From the NCBI GenBank assembly GCA_903844785.1, contig CAIMVB010000006.1, positions 1 to 17,272 of the forward strand: a DNA stretch of 17,272 nucleotides, read 5' to 3'. Positions 1 through 6,935 of this stretch are shown one piece after another. Every line of letters starts with the position of its first letter. The first letter of the stretch is position 1. Position numbers and translations under genes: made by a program. The stretch comes from an uncultured Rhodospirillales bacterium (GTDB taxonomy: Bacteria > Pseudomonadota > Alphaproteobacteria > Acetobacterales > Acetobacteraceae). The notes beneath the pieces are model-generated. The model was given only the letters and a program-made list of their open reading frames with translations. It searched no databases and was not told where the DNA came from.

Positions 1-1
1 C

Positions 2-166
2 GGGCGGCTCAAGACCATTTGCTTCCGCGCCAAGGAAGGGCCATTGGCCGAGGCGTTGCTCTCGCCAGACCGCACGCCTTTGCATCTATGCGGGCATTTG
101 CGGGCAGAAGCCTGGAATGGCGAAGTGACCGCCGGGTTTCAGATTGTGGATGCGGCGCGGGTCTGA
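2..166 (+). CDS. recJ: RecJ single-stranded-DNA exonuclease, C-terminal fragment
   Basis: This is the last 54 codons of a gene that enters from the left edge, read in frame 2 and ending at TGA 164-166. The translation contains 'FRAKEGPLAEALL', then 'PLHLCGHLRAEAWNGEV' and a closing 'FQIVDAARV'. That pattern is typical of the C-terminal OB-like domain of RecJ, the 5'-3' single-strand exonuclease of recombination and mismatch repair. The DHH catalytic core would lie outside the window, so activity cannot be judged. Only 10 bases separate its stop from the stop of the converging DUF2125 gene. The assignment rests on a short but characteristic tail. Confidence 0.8.
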   Translation, partial: GRLKTICFRAKEGPLAEALLSPDRTPLHLCGHLRAEAWNGEVTAGFQIVDAARV

Positions 167-176
167 ACGGCTTTGT

Positions 177-1253
177 TCAATGCTGCGGCCAGGCGATGGG
201 CGGCACTTGCACAAGCGGTATCTGTACCGCGCTCACTACCCCATTTTGCAGGCTGATCGGGATTTCGGCGACAGGCGGGCCGCCATTTTCAGCCCGGCGC
301 GTCAGCAAGGCGACGGCGAATTTCGTGCCATCCAACGCGCGGCGCTGAATGAGCCCAAGGCGCCCGAGTGAATCGATCGCTGGATTTGGATTGGCGATGG
401 ATAATGTGCCCGCCATTGCGGGCTGCAACGCATGATCAAGCCGCCCGGAAAGCGTGAGCCCGGCATTGAATTGCCCCCAGGAAAGGCGCGCATGGCGCAA
501 TTCCAGCCGGCCATCTGAAGCGCGCCAGGCATCCAATTGTTCCACCAAGCTCGGCAGAGGCAGCACGCTGCCATAAACAGCGCCATCGAATTCAAAGCGT
601 GCGACCTTGGGCCCAAGCTCCGCCAAGGTGCGGGCGGAAAACCAACCTTGCGGCAGGGTGGTGTCCTCAGCGGCGAATTGCAGCGTGAAGGCAAGTTCCG
701 CCGCGCGCGACCAGCTTGCATCCAGGCCAAGGCGCTGAATGGCAAGCTGGCCATTGGGGGTCTGCGCGCTAATGCCTTGCAGCAAAGCATTGGTCCGGCG
801 TGGCGGCTGGCCCGCTTCCAGCGGCATCAACGCCGTGAAGCTGGTTGTGGTGAAGGGGATCTGCATGGCGCCCAGGCGCAGCGCCTGCTGGCCAGAGGCT
901 TCAATCCTAAGCGCATCCGGCAAGGGCAGGGGGGTGGCAATCGTCAGCAACGCTGCTTCCCAGCTTATCCCCTCACCGGCAGTTTCATCGCCTGGCGTAT
1001 CAATGGAAAGCTGCGGGACAGAAAGCCGCGCGGCAAAGGGCCAGCCGCCGCGTTCGGGGATGTCGTGGCTGATGCGCCAGCCTTCAGCCCGGCGCTGCAC
1101 CACCCAATCGGAAAAACCCTCTGCCAAGGCTCCGGCGCTCCAGCGCCAGAGCAAGGTCTGCCCTGCCACCAGGGCCGCCAATAAAATCAGCACGCCAAAG
1201 ACGAAGCGCCCAAGAAAGGGTGTGCGTGGGGGTTTGGGTGGCTTGGCGATCAT
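177..1253 (-). CDS. DUF2125 domain-containing membrane-anchored protein
   Basis: A 358-residue protein of unknown function. A short basic, proline-rich N-terminus leads into one hydrophobic segment at about residues 14-35 ('GRFVFGVLILLAALVAG'), which is either a membrane anchor or an uncleaved signal. The rest is probably periplasmic. The segment after the anchor ('SDWVVQRRAEGWRISHD') and the later run of alternating beta-strand-like stretches match the DUF2125 family of alphaproteobacteria, as I recall that family; no function is established for it. The start is the first ATG at 1253 and sits just before the membrane segment. It is transcribed divergently from the chaC-like gene and converges on recJ. 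Nothing suggests damage. Confidence 0.82.
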   Translation of the reverse strand: MIAKPPKPPRTPFLGRFVFGVLILLAALVAGQTLLWRWSAGALAEGFSDWVVQRRAEGWRISHDIPERGGWPFAARLSVPQLSIDTPGDETAGEGISWEAALLTIATPLPLPDALRIEASGQQALRLGAMQIPFTTTSFTALMPLEAGQPPRRTNALLQGISAQTPNGQLAIQRLGLDASWSRAAELAFTLQFAAEDTTLPQGWFSARTLAELGPKVARFEFDGAVYGSVLPLPSLVEQLDAWRASDGRLELRHARLSWGQFNAGLTLSGRLDHALQPAMAGTLSIANPNPAIDSLGRLGLIQRRALDGTKFAVALLTRRAENGGPPVAEIPISLQNGVVSAVQIPLVQVPPIAWPQH

Positions 1254-1352
1254 GCTGGGCGCCGATATAGCGCCTGAACCGCTTGGGTGGAATCACCGAA
1301 GCGGTTTTTCAGCCGCGCAAAGATAGGGGTAGCGGGAAGTGTCCTGCGCGCC

Positions 1353-1919
1353 ATGACAAGCGATATCCAAACACTGCTCGCCCCGGATGGGGATTTCTAT
1401 GTCTTTGCCTATGGATCGCTGATCTGGCGGCCGGGCTTCGACCATGCAACGCGGCATCCCGCGCTGCTGCGTGGCTTTCATCGGCGTTTTTGTCTTTGGA
1501 GCCATCGCTATCGCGGCACGCCGGAACGGCCAGGGTTGGTGCTGGGGCTGGATCGTGGCGGCGCCTGCCGTGGCGCGGTGTTTCGCGTGCCAGGCCGGGC
1601 GGCGGCTGAAACCCTTGCCTATCTGGATGCGCGCGAATTGCCCGATGGGGCAGAAGTTGTCTATCGCCGCCGGCTTTTGCCGCTGACGCTGCTGGATACC
1701 GGGCAGCGCGTGCCCGCCATTGCTTATGTCGCGAACCGCGATTGCCGGCTTTATTGCGGCAACCAACCAGCTGAGGTTCTGGCACGGGCGATTGGCGCGG
1801 GCCATGGGCAGATGGGATCCAACCGGGATTATTTGTTCAATACGCTGGATCATCTGGAAGAAATGGGTGTGCGGGACCGCGGGCTTGAAGCCATCGCGGC
1901 GCTGGTGGGCCGTTCATGA
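1353..1919 (+). CDS. ChaC-family gamma-glutamylcyclotransferase
   Basis: A 188-residue protein that probably acts in the cytoplasm on glutathione or gamma-glutamyl peptides, releasing 5-oxoproline. The family signature 'FAYGSLIWRPGF' carries the substrate-binding YGSL loop at residues 20-23. 'YLDARELPDG' supplies the expected catalytic glutamate (Glu95, equivalent to Glu83 of human ChaC2). 'GSNRDYLFNTLDHL' is the conserved C-terminal helix. I chose the ATG at 1353. A GTG in the same frame at 1287 would add 22 residues that do not belong to the family, and would lie in the divergent promoter region with the DUF2125 gene. The family is clear; the exact substrate (glutathione or another gamma-glutamyl compound) is inferred. 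Confidence 0.87.
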   Translation: MTSDIQTLLAPDGDFYVFAYGSLIWRPGFDHATRHPALLRGFHRRFCLWSHRYRGTPERPGLVLGLDRGGACRGAVFRVPGRAAAETLAYLDARELPDGAEVVYRRRLLPLTLLDTGQRVPAIAYVANRDCRLYCGNQPAEVLARAIGAGHGQMGSNRDYLFNTLDHLEEMGVRDRGLEAIAALVGRS

Positions 1920-1928
1920 TAGCTATGG

Positions 1929-1952
1929 CGTGATCCTGCGAAACGGATCATG
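1929..1952. other. Inverted repeat between chaC-like and Lin0512 genes
   Basis: TGATCC at 1931-1936 and GGATCA at 1945-1950 are exact inverted repeats around an 8-base centre. C1929-G1952 and G1930-T1951 (wobble) extend the stem to 8 pairs. It lies 12 bases after the chaC-like stop and about 30 bases before the first Lin0512 start. It could be a weak terminator, since only a short T run follows, or an operator. The sequence does not decide between them. Confidence 0.3.
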
Positions 1953-1981
1953 CTTTGACTGGATTGGGGAAGGACAGGATC

Positions 1982-2320
1982 ATGGCCTTGCAACGCATGG
2001 TGCTTGAAATTGGCATGGGCACCGATATTCGCGGCGCGGATTACACCAAGGCAGCGGTGCGCGCTTTGCGCGATGCGCTTTGGCATAATTCACTCACCAT
2101 CGGTGCGGCGGTTGGCCAGGATGTTGATGCCATGCAGGTTGAAGTGCTGATCGGCGTGCCCAAGCCCGATTTGGTGGATAAGGACCAGGTGCTGGCCATT
2201 CTGCCCCATGGCAGCGGCACGGTGACGCTGGTGGAAGGTGGCCTCGAAATCCCGAATGATGAGGGCACCAACAGTACCGTGATTGCCAATTGCTGCGCCA
2301 TTGTGCGGCTGGATGTGTGA
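1982..2320 (+). CDS. Lin0512 family protein, copy 1
   Basis: A 112-residue soluble protein with no signal peptide or membrane segment. It matches the Lin0512 family of uncharacterised proteins through 'MVLEIGMGTDIRGADYTKAA', 'MQVEVLIGVPKPDLVD' and 'VEGGLEIP'. The ATG at 1982 is preceded by a purine-rich ribosome site (GGGGAAGGA about 8 bases upstream). An in-frame upstream ATG at 1955 would add 9 residues and displace that site. It is followed 12 bases later by a diverged paralogue. Unlike copy 2, it has two cysteines near the C-terminus ('NCCAIV'). No biochemical function is known to me for the family. Confidence 0.88.
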   Translation: MALQRMVLEIGMGTDIRGADYTKAAVRALRDALWHNSLTIGAAVGQDVDAMQVEVLIGVPKPDLVDKDQVLAILPHGSGTVTLVEGGLEIPNDEGTNSTVIANCCAIVRLDV

Positions 2321-2332
2321 GGGAGACCGAAA

Positions 2333-2674
2333 ATGGCCTTGAAGCGCATCATCCTTGAAATGGGCAGCGGCAATGATCTGCATGGCGGGGATTATACCAA
2401 GGCGGCGCTACGCGCCGTGCAGGATGCCTTGCACCATTCATCACTCGCGTTCGTTCGCACGCTGGGCCTTGATATCAAGACCATGCAGGTGGAAGTGACC
2501 ATTGGCGTCCAGCAGCCCGACAAGGTGGATATCGAAGCCGTGCGCAAATCCCTGCCCTATGGCGTGGTCACTGCGCGCGCGGTGAAGGGCGGCTTGGATG
2601 TTCCGGAAGAAGGCAAGCATGACAAGGCGGTAATCGCCTCGGCCGCGATTGCTGTTCGGTTTGATTTGCCGTGA
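2333..2674 (+). CDS. Lin0512 family protein, copy 2
   Basis: A 113-residue paralogue of the preceding gene. By eye roughly half the positions are identical, including the N-terminal 'MAL.R..LE.G.G.D..G.DYTKAA.RA' pattern, 'MQVEV.IGV' and 'GGL..P'. A GGGAGA ribosome site lies upstream of the ATG, and the 12-base gap from copy 1 indicates one transcript. The CC pair of copy 1 is replaced here by small residues ('ASAAIAV'). The conserved pattern with diverged surfaces suggests an old tandem duplication, possibly of two subunits of one oligomer; that is inference. The function is unknown. Confidence 0.88.
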   Translation: MALKRIILEMGSGNDLHGGDYTKAALRAVQDALHHSSLAFVRTLGLDIKTMQVEVTIGVQQPDKVDIEAVRKSLPYGVVTARAVKGGLDVPEEGKHDKAVIASAAIAVRFDLP

Positions 2675-2725
2675 TGCCGTAACCAGGTGGGGCTGGCCGC
2701 GCCTTTATCCCCAAAGGCCGGTTGG

Positions 2726-2764
2726 CAAATAAAAACCCCGCTTTTTGAAGGCTTACGGGGCTTA
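2726..2764 (-). terminator. Intrinsic terminator of the ftsE-ftsX-ydcF-plsC operon
   Basis: Read on the minus strand, CCCCG (plus strand 2756-2760) pairs with CGGGG (2736-2740) across a 15-base loop. The stem is followed at once by GTTTTTATTT, a proper T tract. It lies about 55 bases beyond the plsC stop, where the operon's terminator would be expected. A second small stem (GCCTTT/AAAGGC, 2701-2718) lies between this element and the converging Lin0512 gene. It has no T run on the plus strand, so I do not call it a terminator for that gene. Confidence 0.68.
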
Positions 2765-2819
2765 GTTCAGGCAATATGGCAGATATGGCGCGACCCTATT
2801 CCCCAGGTTTATCCACAGG

Positions 2820-3530
2820 CTAAGGGGCGGCCATGAGCCGCGTCGTTTCCGCTTCAATCTGCTGTTCCAGGGCTTCCATCAGCGGTTTGCGCGCCAGGCC
2901 TGGCGGCAGGGCAGGCAGGACGGAAATGGAAATCACGCCGGGCATTTTATGAAAGGCGCGCCTGCCCCAATGGCGCCCGCTATTGGTCGCAACCGGGTAG
3001 CATGGCGCGCCGCTGGCAATGACCAGCGCGGCAACACCGGGCTGATAGGGCACTTTTTCACCAGGGGCTGAGCGCGTGCCTTCCGGGAAAATAACCAAGG
3101 GCCGGCCTTCATCCAGCACGCCTTTCGCATCGCGCACCATGGCGCGGAGCGCAGCTCCACCGCCATCACGGTCAACCGCCACTGCGCCAGTATGGCGCGC
3201 GGCACGGCCCCAAAATGGCAGATCCAGCAATTCGCGTTTCAGGACATAGCTTGGATGAGCAATCAAGGCGGGCCAGACAAAAGTATCAAAGGCTGATTGA
3301 TGCTTGGAAGCAATAATCGCTGCACCGGGGGCGATATGCTGAAGCCCGGTGACTTCCACGCGAATGCCGCAGACCAGACGCAGCAACCAGATGATGATCT
3401 TCGCCCAACCCTGGATGTAACGCCGAATGTATCTTGAATGGAACGGCAGCAAAGCCATGGCAATCATCGCACTCAGCGCGGTGACGGTCATGAAAAGCGC
3501 ATTGAAGACAAGTGAACGCAGAAATATCAT
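2820..3530 (-). CDS. plsC: 1-acyl-sn-glycerol-3-phosphate acyltransferase (PlsC family)
   Basis: A 236-residue membrane enzyme expected to acylate lysophosphatidic acid to phosphatidic acid in phospholipid synthesis. An N-terminal hydrophobic stretch (residues about 5-30) and a second one (about 43-56) anchor it. The acyltransferase motifs follow in order: H77xxxxD82 ('KHQSAFDT', catalytic), 'KRELLDLPFWG' (98-109) and 'FPEGTRS' (148-154, glycerol-phosphate binding). The ATG at 3530 was preferred to an upstream one at 3626: it gives the usual length and forms an ATGA overlap with the ydcF-like stop, and upstream residues are merely ydcF in another frame. It is the last gene of the ftsEX operon. 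Other lysolipid acceptors cannot be excluded. Confidence 0.9.
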   Translation of the reverse strand: MIFLRSLVFNALFMTVTALSAMIAMALLPFHSRYIRRYIQGWAKIIIWLLRLVCGIRVEVTGLQHIAPGAAIIASKHQSAFDTFVWPALIAHPSYVLKRELLDLPFWGRAARHTGAVAVDRDGGGAALRAMVRDAKGVLDEGRPLVIFPEGTRSAPGEKVPYQPGVAALVIASGAPCYPVATNSGRHWGRRAFHKMPGVISISVLPALPPGLARKPLMEALEQQIEAETTRLMAAP

Positions 3531-4117
3531 GTACGCTTTCCACCGAAGAATGCTGAAACTCCTGCCTCGGCGCCCAGGAATTTGCAATATTCGCCAAGCA
3601 GCAGGCCCCAATTGCGCGGACGCCAAAGGGCGCCTTCCGCGCGCAGCCTTGCCGGCATGATGGGGTGCGCCACCACCCGCAAGGCCGGCATGGCGCGGCG
3701 CAATTCGGCCTGCGCGCGGGGCATATGATAGCCGGCTGTCACCAGCCGGATGGTGGAGATTTCCCGTGCCTTGGCCCAGGCGGCGATTTCCGCCGCATTG
3801 CCGCGCGTGGAAGCCGCTGCGTGGCCCAGTTCCACCGGGCCTTTGAGCTTCGCCGGATCAATCCCGGTGCCACGCACCAGATCCTGAAGCCGCGAATCCG
3901 GATGCACGCCCGAGACAAAAAGGCGCGGCGCCAAGCCATCGGCCAAAAGGCGAAAACCCGTTTCAACCCGTTCCGCGCCGCCGGTCAGCACCACAATGGC
4001 ATCGGTGCTGTCCATGGTCGCGGCGCTGTCCTGCGCCGCCTTCACGAACCAGACAAAACCCCCAAGCCACAGTAGCGCCAGCATAAGCGGCACAGGCCAA
4101 ACCCACCGCGCCTTCAT
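3527..4117 (-). CDS. YdcF family (DUF218) membrane-anchored protein
   Basis: A 196-residue protein with an N-terminal membrane segment (about residues 7-25, 'PLMLALLWLGGFVWF') and a DUF218/YdcF domain. Recognisable parts are the strand-loop 'DAIVVLTGGAERVETGFRLL', 'PRLFVSGV', 'STRGNAAEIAAWA' (the usual SxxTxENA region, here STRGNA) and 'IRLVTAGYHMPRA'. Relatives include SanA and ElyC, linked to envelope integrity and lipid-carrier metabolism. The domain probably faces the periplasm. Its start overlaps the ftsX stop by 4 bases (ATGA), and its stop overlaps the plsC start in the same way, so translation is coupled on both sides. A role in the envelope is inferred from this context; the substrate is unknown. 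Confidence 0.87.
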   Translation of the reverse strand: MKARWVWPVPLMLALLWLGGFVWFVKAAQDSAATMDSTDAIVVLTGGAERVETGFRLLADGLAPRLFVSGVHPDSRLQDLVRGTGIDPAKLKGPVELGHAAASTRGNAAEIAAWAKAREISTIRLVTAGYHMPRAQAELRRAMPALRVVAHPIMPARLRAEGALWRPRNWGLLLGEYCKFLGAEAGVSAFFGGKRT

Positions 4118-4968
4118 GGCAGCCTACGCAGCCAGACCAAGATGCTGGCCCTGGCTGCGCCCCAGGCAATGAGCATGGCCAGCAGGGGAATTGCGGCAAG
4201 CCCCGGCCATGGCAGTAGCTGCCAGCCAAGATCGGGCAGGAATGGTCTGGCGAAAAGCATCGCGGCCCAAAATACCGCGAGCGCCGCCGCGATGCCCAAG
4301 GCGCCGCCCAAAGCGGCAAGCCAGGCGGCACGAAGCGCGAAACGGCCCGCGATATCGCGATCTGTCGCGCCCAGCATATGCAGCACCATCACAGCATCGC
4401 GCCGTGCGGCGATGCCCGCGCGCACCGCAATAATCACCACAGCCGCTGAAATGAAACCAACCAGCGCCAATACCGCGAGCGTTGTGGCGGAAAATGCCCG
4501 CGCCAGCGCGGCCAAGCGCCCCACGAAAATGCCATGCGCTTCCGTGACAGCACCAGGCACCGCTTCCGCCACGCGATCACCAATCAGCACCGGGTCCGTG
4601 CCAAGATCCGCCAGGCGCAATTCAATCACCCCCGGCAAGGGCAGCCCCGTGACATCGCCAAGCCAGGGGCGCAGCAATTCCGCCATCCTGAGCGGATCCA
4701 CAACCTGCGCTTCCCGGATTTCGGGAAGGCCGCGCAGCACTTCCAGCGCCGCATCCATTCGCGCTTGCGTGGGGTTTGGGATTTGCACCACCACCGCGGC
4801 ATTCGCCCCTTCCTGCCAGCGATCCGCAAGCCGCGCGACACCTTGATGCAGCCCAACCGTCAGTGCCGCCAGCAGCGCCATGGCTGCGATCAGCGCAATC
4901 AATAGCCGGTCCGCCAGCGCATGGCGCAGCCCGATGGGATCCCCCCGCCCGCTGGCTTCATGGCGCAT
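4114..4968 (-). CDS. ftsX: Cell-division ABC transporter permease FtsX
   Basis: A 284-residue inner-membrane protein. The membrane segments lie at about residues 22-41, 162-182, 214-240 and 256-276, with a periplasmic domain of about 115 residues after the first and a cytoplasmic loop between the second and third ('VMVLHMLGATDRDIAGRF'). This four-segment layout is typical of FtsX, which works with FtsE to control septal peptidoglycan hydrolases. The ATG at 4968 overlaps the ftsE stop by 11 bases. An ATG at 5049 in the same frame would add 27 residues within ftsE coding sequence and is less likely. The sequence of FtsX is poorly conserved, so the topology and the adjacent ftsE carry most of the assignment. 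Confidence 0.9.
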   Translation of the reverse strand: MRHEASGRGDPIGLRHALADRLLIALIAAMALLAALTVGLHQGVARLADRWQEGANAAVVVQIPNPTQARMDAALEVLRGLPEIREAQVVDPLRMAELLRPWLGDVTGLPLPGVIELRLADLGTDPVLIGDRVAEAVPGAVTEAHGIFVGRLAALARAFSATTLAVLALVGFISAAVVIIAVRAGIAARRDAVMVLHMLGATDRDIAGRFALRAAWLAALGGALGIAAALAVFWAAMLFARPFLPDLGWQLLPWPGLAAIPLLAMLIAWGAARASILVWLRRLP

Positions 4969-5632
4969 CGATGATTCTGCCTTCAGCCAGGGTGATGATG
5001 CGGGCCGGGTGGCGCGCGGGCAGGTCTTCAGAATGCGTGGCGACCACAATGGCGGTGCCCAAACGGTTCATTTCACCGAATAAAGCGATCAGCCGGCGCG
5101 CTTCGAAAACATCCAGTTCCGAAGTTGGTTCATCGGCGATCAAAAGCGCGGGGCGGGTGATGATGGCGCGCGCAATGGCAATGCGCTGCTGTTCACCGCC
5201 CGAAAGTTCCGCCGGAGGACGTGCGGATTTTTCGCGCAAGCCCAGCCAATCCAGGATCTCATCCACATCCTGCTGGATGGCGCCTTCGGCCCGGCCGGCA
5301 AGGCGCAGCGGCAGCGCCACATTGTCCCAAGCGGAAACATGGCCAAGTAACCGGAATTCCTGATGAACCACCCCAATCTTGCGCCTGAGCGCCGGCAGCG
5401 CCCCGCGTTCCGCCTGCCCGATATCGGTGCCGAGCACGGAAACCACCCCGCTGCTGGGCCGAAGCGCCGCGTGCATGAGCCTTAAGATGGAGCTTTTCCC
5501 CGCCCCCGAAGGGCCCAACAACCAGGTAAAGCTGCCTTCCCCCAAGGCGAAGGACACATCATGCAGCGCTGGCCGCCCCGGGCTGCCCTGGGGTGTTGGA
5601 TAGGCCAGCCCGACGCGCCCGAATCTCACCAT
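4958..5632 (-). CDS. ftsE: Cell-division ABC transporter ATPase FtsE
   Basis: A 224-residue ABC ATPase, partner of FtsX in the divisome. Motifs in order are Walker A 'GPSGAGKS' (40-47), Q-loop Gln91 ('VVHQEFRLL'), signature 'LSGGEQQR' (143-150), Walker B 'ALLIADEP' with Asp167 and Glu168, and H-loop His200 ('VATH'). The stretch after Walker B reads PTSELD where many FtsE proteins have PTGNLD, a minor variation. I placed the start at the ATG at 5632, which begins the expected 'MVRFGRVGLAYP'. Further upstream ATGs would run into the divergent zinc-ribbon promoter region. It is the first gene of the four-gene operon. Confidence 0.93.
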   Translation of the reverse strand: MVRFGRVGLAYPTPQGSPGRPALHDVSFALGEGSFTWLLGPSGAGKSSILRLMHAALRPSSGVVSVLGTDIGQAERGALPALRRKIGVVHQEFRLLGHVSAWDNVALPLRLAGRAEGAIQQDVDEILDWLGLREKSARPPAELSGGEQQRIAIARAIITRPALLIADEPTSELDVFEARRLIALFGEMNRLGTAIVVATHSEDLPARHPARIITLAEGRIIDAP

Positions 5633-5638
5633 GAGATG

Positions 5639-5676
5639 TGTTTCGCATGAGCGGGCCATTCCGCTCAATGTTTCGC
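5639..5676. promoter_or_regulatory. Candidate operator between ftsE and the zinc-ribbon gene
   Basis: The 79-base divergent intergenic region holds an exact 7-base inverted repeat, TGAGCGG (5648-5654) and CCGCTCA (5661-5667), around a 6-base centre. It is bracketed by two direct copies of TGTTTCGC at 5639-5646 and 5669-5676, whose starts are 30 bases apart, about three helical turns. This looks like a protein-binding site that could control either or both genes. I saw no strong -35/-10 pair here. Binding is inferred from symmetry only. Confidence 0.35.
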
Positions 5677-5711
5677 TTGCCCAGAAGCCGCCGCTGACGG
5701 AAAATAGCGTC

Positions 5712-6137
5712 ATGCGGATCGATTGCCCAAATTGCAAAGCTGGTTACGAGGTGCCGGAGCGGATACTGGCGGACCGGGCGCGGCCTTTGCGCTGCGGCCA
5801 GTGCCGGATGGTGTTTGCGGTGCCGGAAGCCCCGGCGCCTGTGGCCGAAGCCCCACCGAGCATAGCGCCCGAAGCCGCCGCCCCAGCGCCGCAGGCGCCA
5901 AGCGCGGCCACCGCCTCGATGCCGGCGCCGGAAGAGACGCTGCCCGATCCTTTGGTGGCCGGCGCCCCCCTGACCGAGGCCGCGAATGAGGCGCCTTCCC
6001 GCGGCTTGCGTGTGGCCTGGGCGGCTTCCATTGCGCTGCTGATCGGCGGCGGGCTTGCCGCCATCATCAAGCGCGACGCGCTGATGGAAGCCTGGCCGCC
6101 GGCGGCGCGGTTATTTGGGGCCTTGGGATTGGGGTAG
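5712..6137 (+). CDS. MJ0042-type zinc-ribbon membrane protein
   Basis: A 141-residue protein. It starts with a zinc ribbon formed by Cys5, Cys8, Cys28 and Cys31 ('CPNCKAGYEVP' ... 'LRCGQCRMVFAVP'), the MJ0042 pattern. A long Ala/Pro/Glu-rich linker (about residues 37-95) then leads to one membrane segment near residues 98-118 ('AWAASIALLIGGGLAAI'). The ribbon would face the cytoplasm. Such proteins commonly sit beside ftsE in alphaproteobacteria, to my recollection; their role is unclear. The ATG at 5712 begins exactly at the zinc ribbon, as in relatives, whereas an ATG at 5631 would extend into the promoter region. Its 3' end overlaps the converging hydrolase gene by 27 bases. Confidence 0.85.
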   Translation: MRIDCPNCKAGYEVPERILADRARPLRCGQCRMVFAVPEAPAPVAEAPPSIAPEAAAPAPQAPSAATASMPAPEETLPDPLVAGAPLTEAANEAPSRGLRVAWAASIALLIGGGLAAIIKRDALMEAWPPAARLFGALGLG

Positions 6138-6935
6138 CGCTTCGGCGCCAAACTCGGCGCGATGCCAGGCGATGATGGGCGCCAAGCTTTCGCGCGCCCA
6201 GGGCTGCCACATCATGCAATGCGGCATGTCTTGCAGCAGGTGATAATCCAGGCCGAGGAATTCCGCGATTGCCAAATCCTGCCCCGGCGGGTGGCGCGCG
6301 GCGTCGTCTCGCCCGGCTTCCAGCACCAGCCCCGGCAGGCCGTGCAGCTTTTCGTGCGTGATTGGGATGCGGAGCGCATAGCGGTCATTCAAGACGCGCG
6401 GTGATTCGGGTGAAAGCGCGGCGCGATAGGCACTGATATCGGCGACTTCGTGATCGCCAAAATAGCGCGCACGGATGGCGGCGATATCAGGCGGCGGCAG
6501 CATCGCACCTTCCGCCACTTCCGGCACCGGCGCGGCGCCGGGCAGATTGCCGGGCGGGGATGGCGCCACCAGCAAAAGCCCCGCCGCATCGCCCAGCATT
6601 TCGGCGGCGCGCATCGCGACCAGCGCGCCAAGGCTATGGCCGAGCAGCACCACGGGCCGCGCCAGCGCGCGGGCGGCTTCCGCCGCATCTGTCGCGTAAT
6701 CATTGATGCCGGTTGTGGGTTTGGCCGCGGCCATCAGGCTGCCCTTGCCCCGCTGTTCCAGCGCGGCGGCGGCGATGCCGGCTTCCGCCAGCAGGCCAAG
6801 CCATGGCCCGAAGCAAAGGGCGCTGTGATAGCCGCCGGGGATGCAGAGAATGACCGGCCCTTGCCCTTCCTGCGCAAACATCGCTGCGTGGCTTAGCGTG
6901 ATGCGCCGCGCGCCGGCGGGCGGCCAGCCCATCAT
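6111..6935 (-). CDS. Alpha/beta-fold hydrolase
   Basis: A 274-residue cytoplasmic hydrolase, with no signal peptide visible. The nucleophile elbow is 'GHSLG' with Ser101. A likely acid is Asp210 or Asp211 ('LEAGRDDAARHP') and the likely catalytic histidine is His239 ('LQDMPHCMMW'). An early 'CIPGGYHSALCFGPW' forms the oxyanion-hole region and 'AALEQRGKG' the following strand and loop. The substrate is not evident; esters, amides or thioesters are all possible. The gene starts with two successive ATG codons (6935, 6932), and the first forms an ATGA overlap with the stop of the solute-binding protein gene, so the two are translated together. This suggests action on whatever the binding protein recognises, which is inference. 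Confidence 0.86.
   Translation of the reverse strand: MMGWPPAGARRITLSHAAMFAQEGQGPVILCIPGGYHSALCFGPWLGLLAEAGIAAAALEQRGKGSLMAAAKPTTGINDYATDAAEAARALARPVVLLGHSLGALVAMRAAEMLGDAAGLLLVAPSPPGNLPGAAPVPEVAEGAMLPPPDIAAIRARYFGDHEVADISAYRAALSPESPRVLNDRYALRIPITHEKLHGLPGLVLEAGRDDAARHPPGQDLAIAEFLGLDYHLLQDMPHCMMWQPWARESLAPIIAWHRAEFGAEALPQSQGPK

Noticed and set aside
4142..4905. Plus-strand open frames opposite ftsX
   Set aside because: They are Ala/Ser/Arg-rich shadows of a membrane-protein gene with four clear segments and coupled neighbours.
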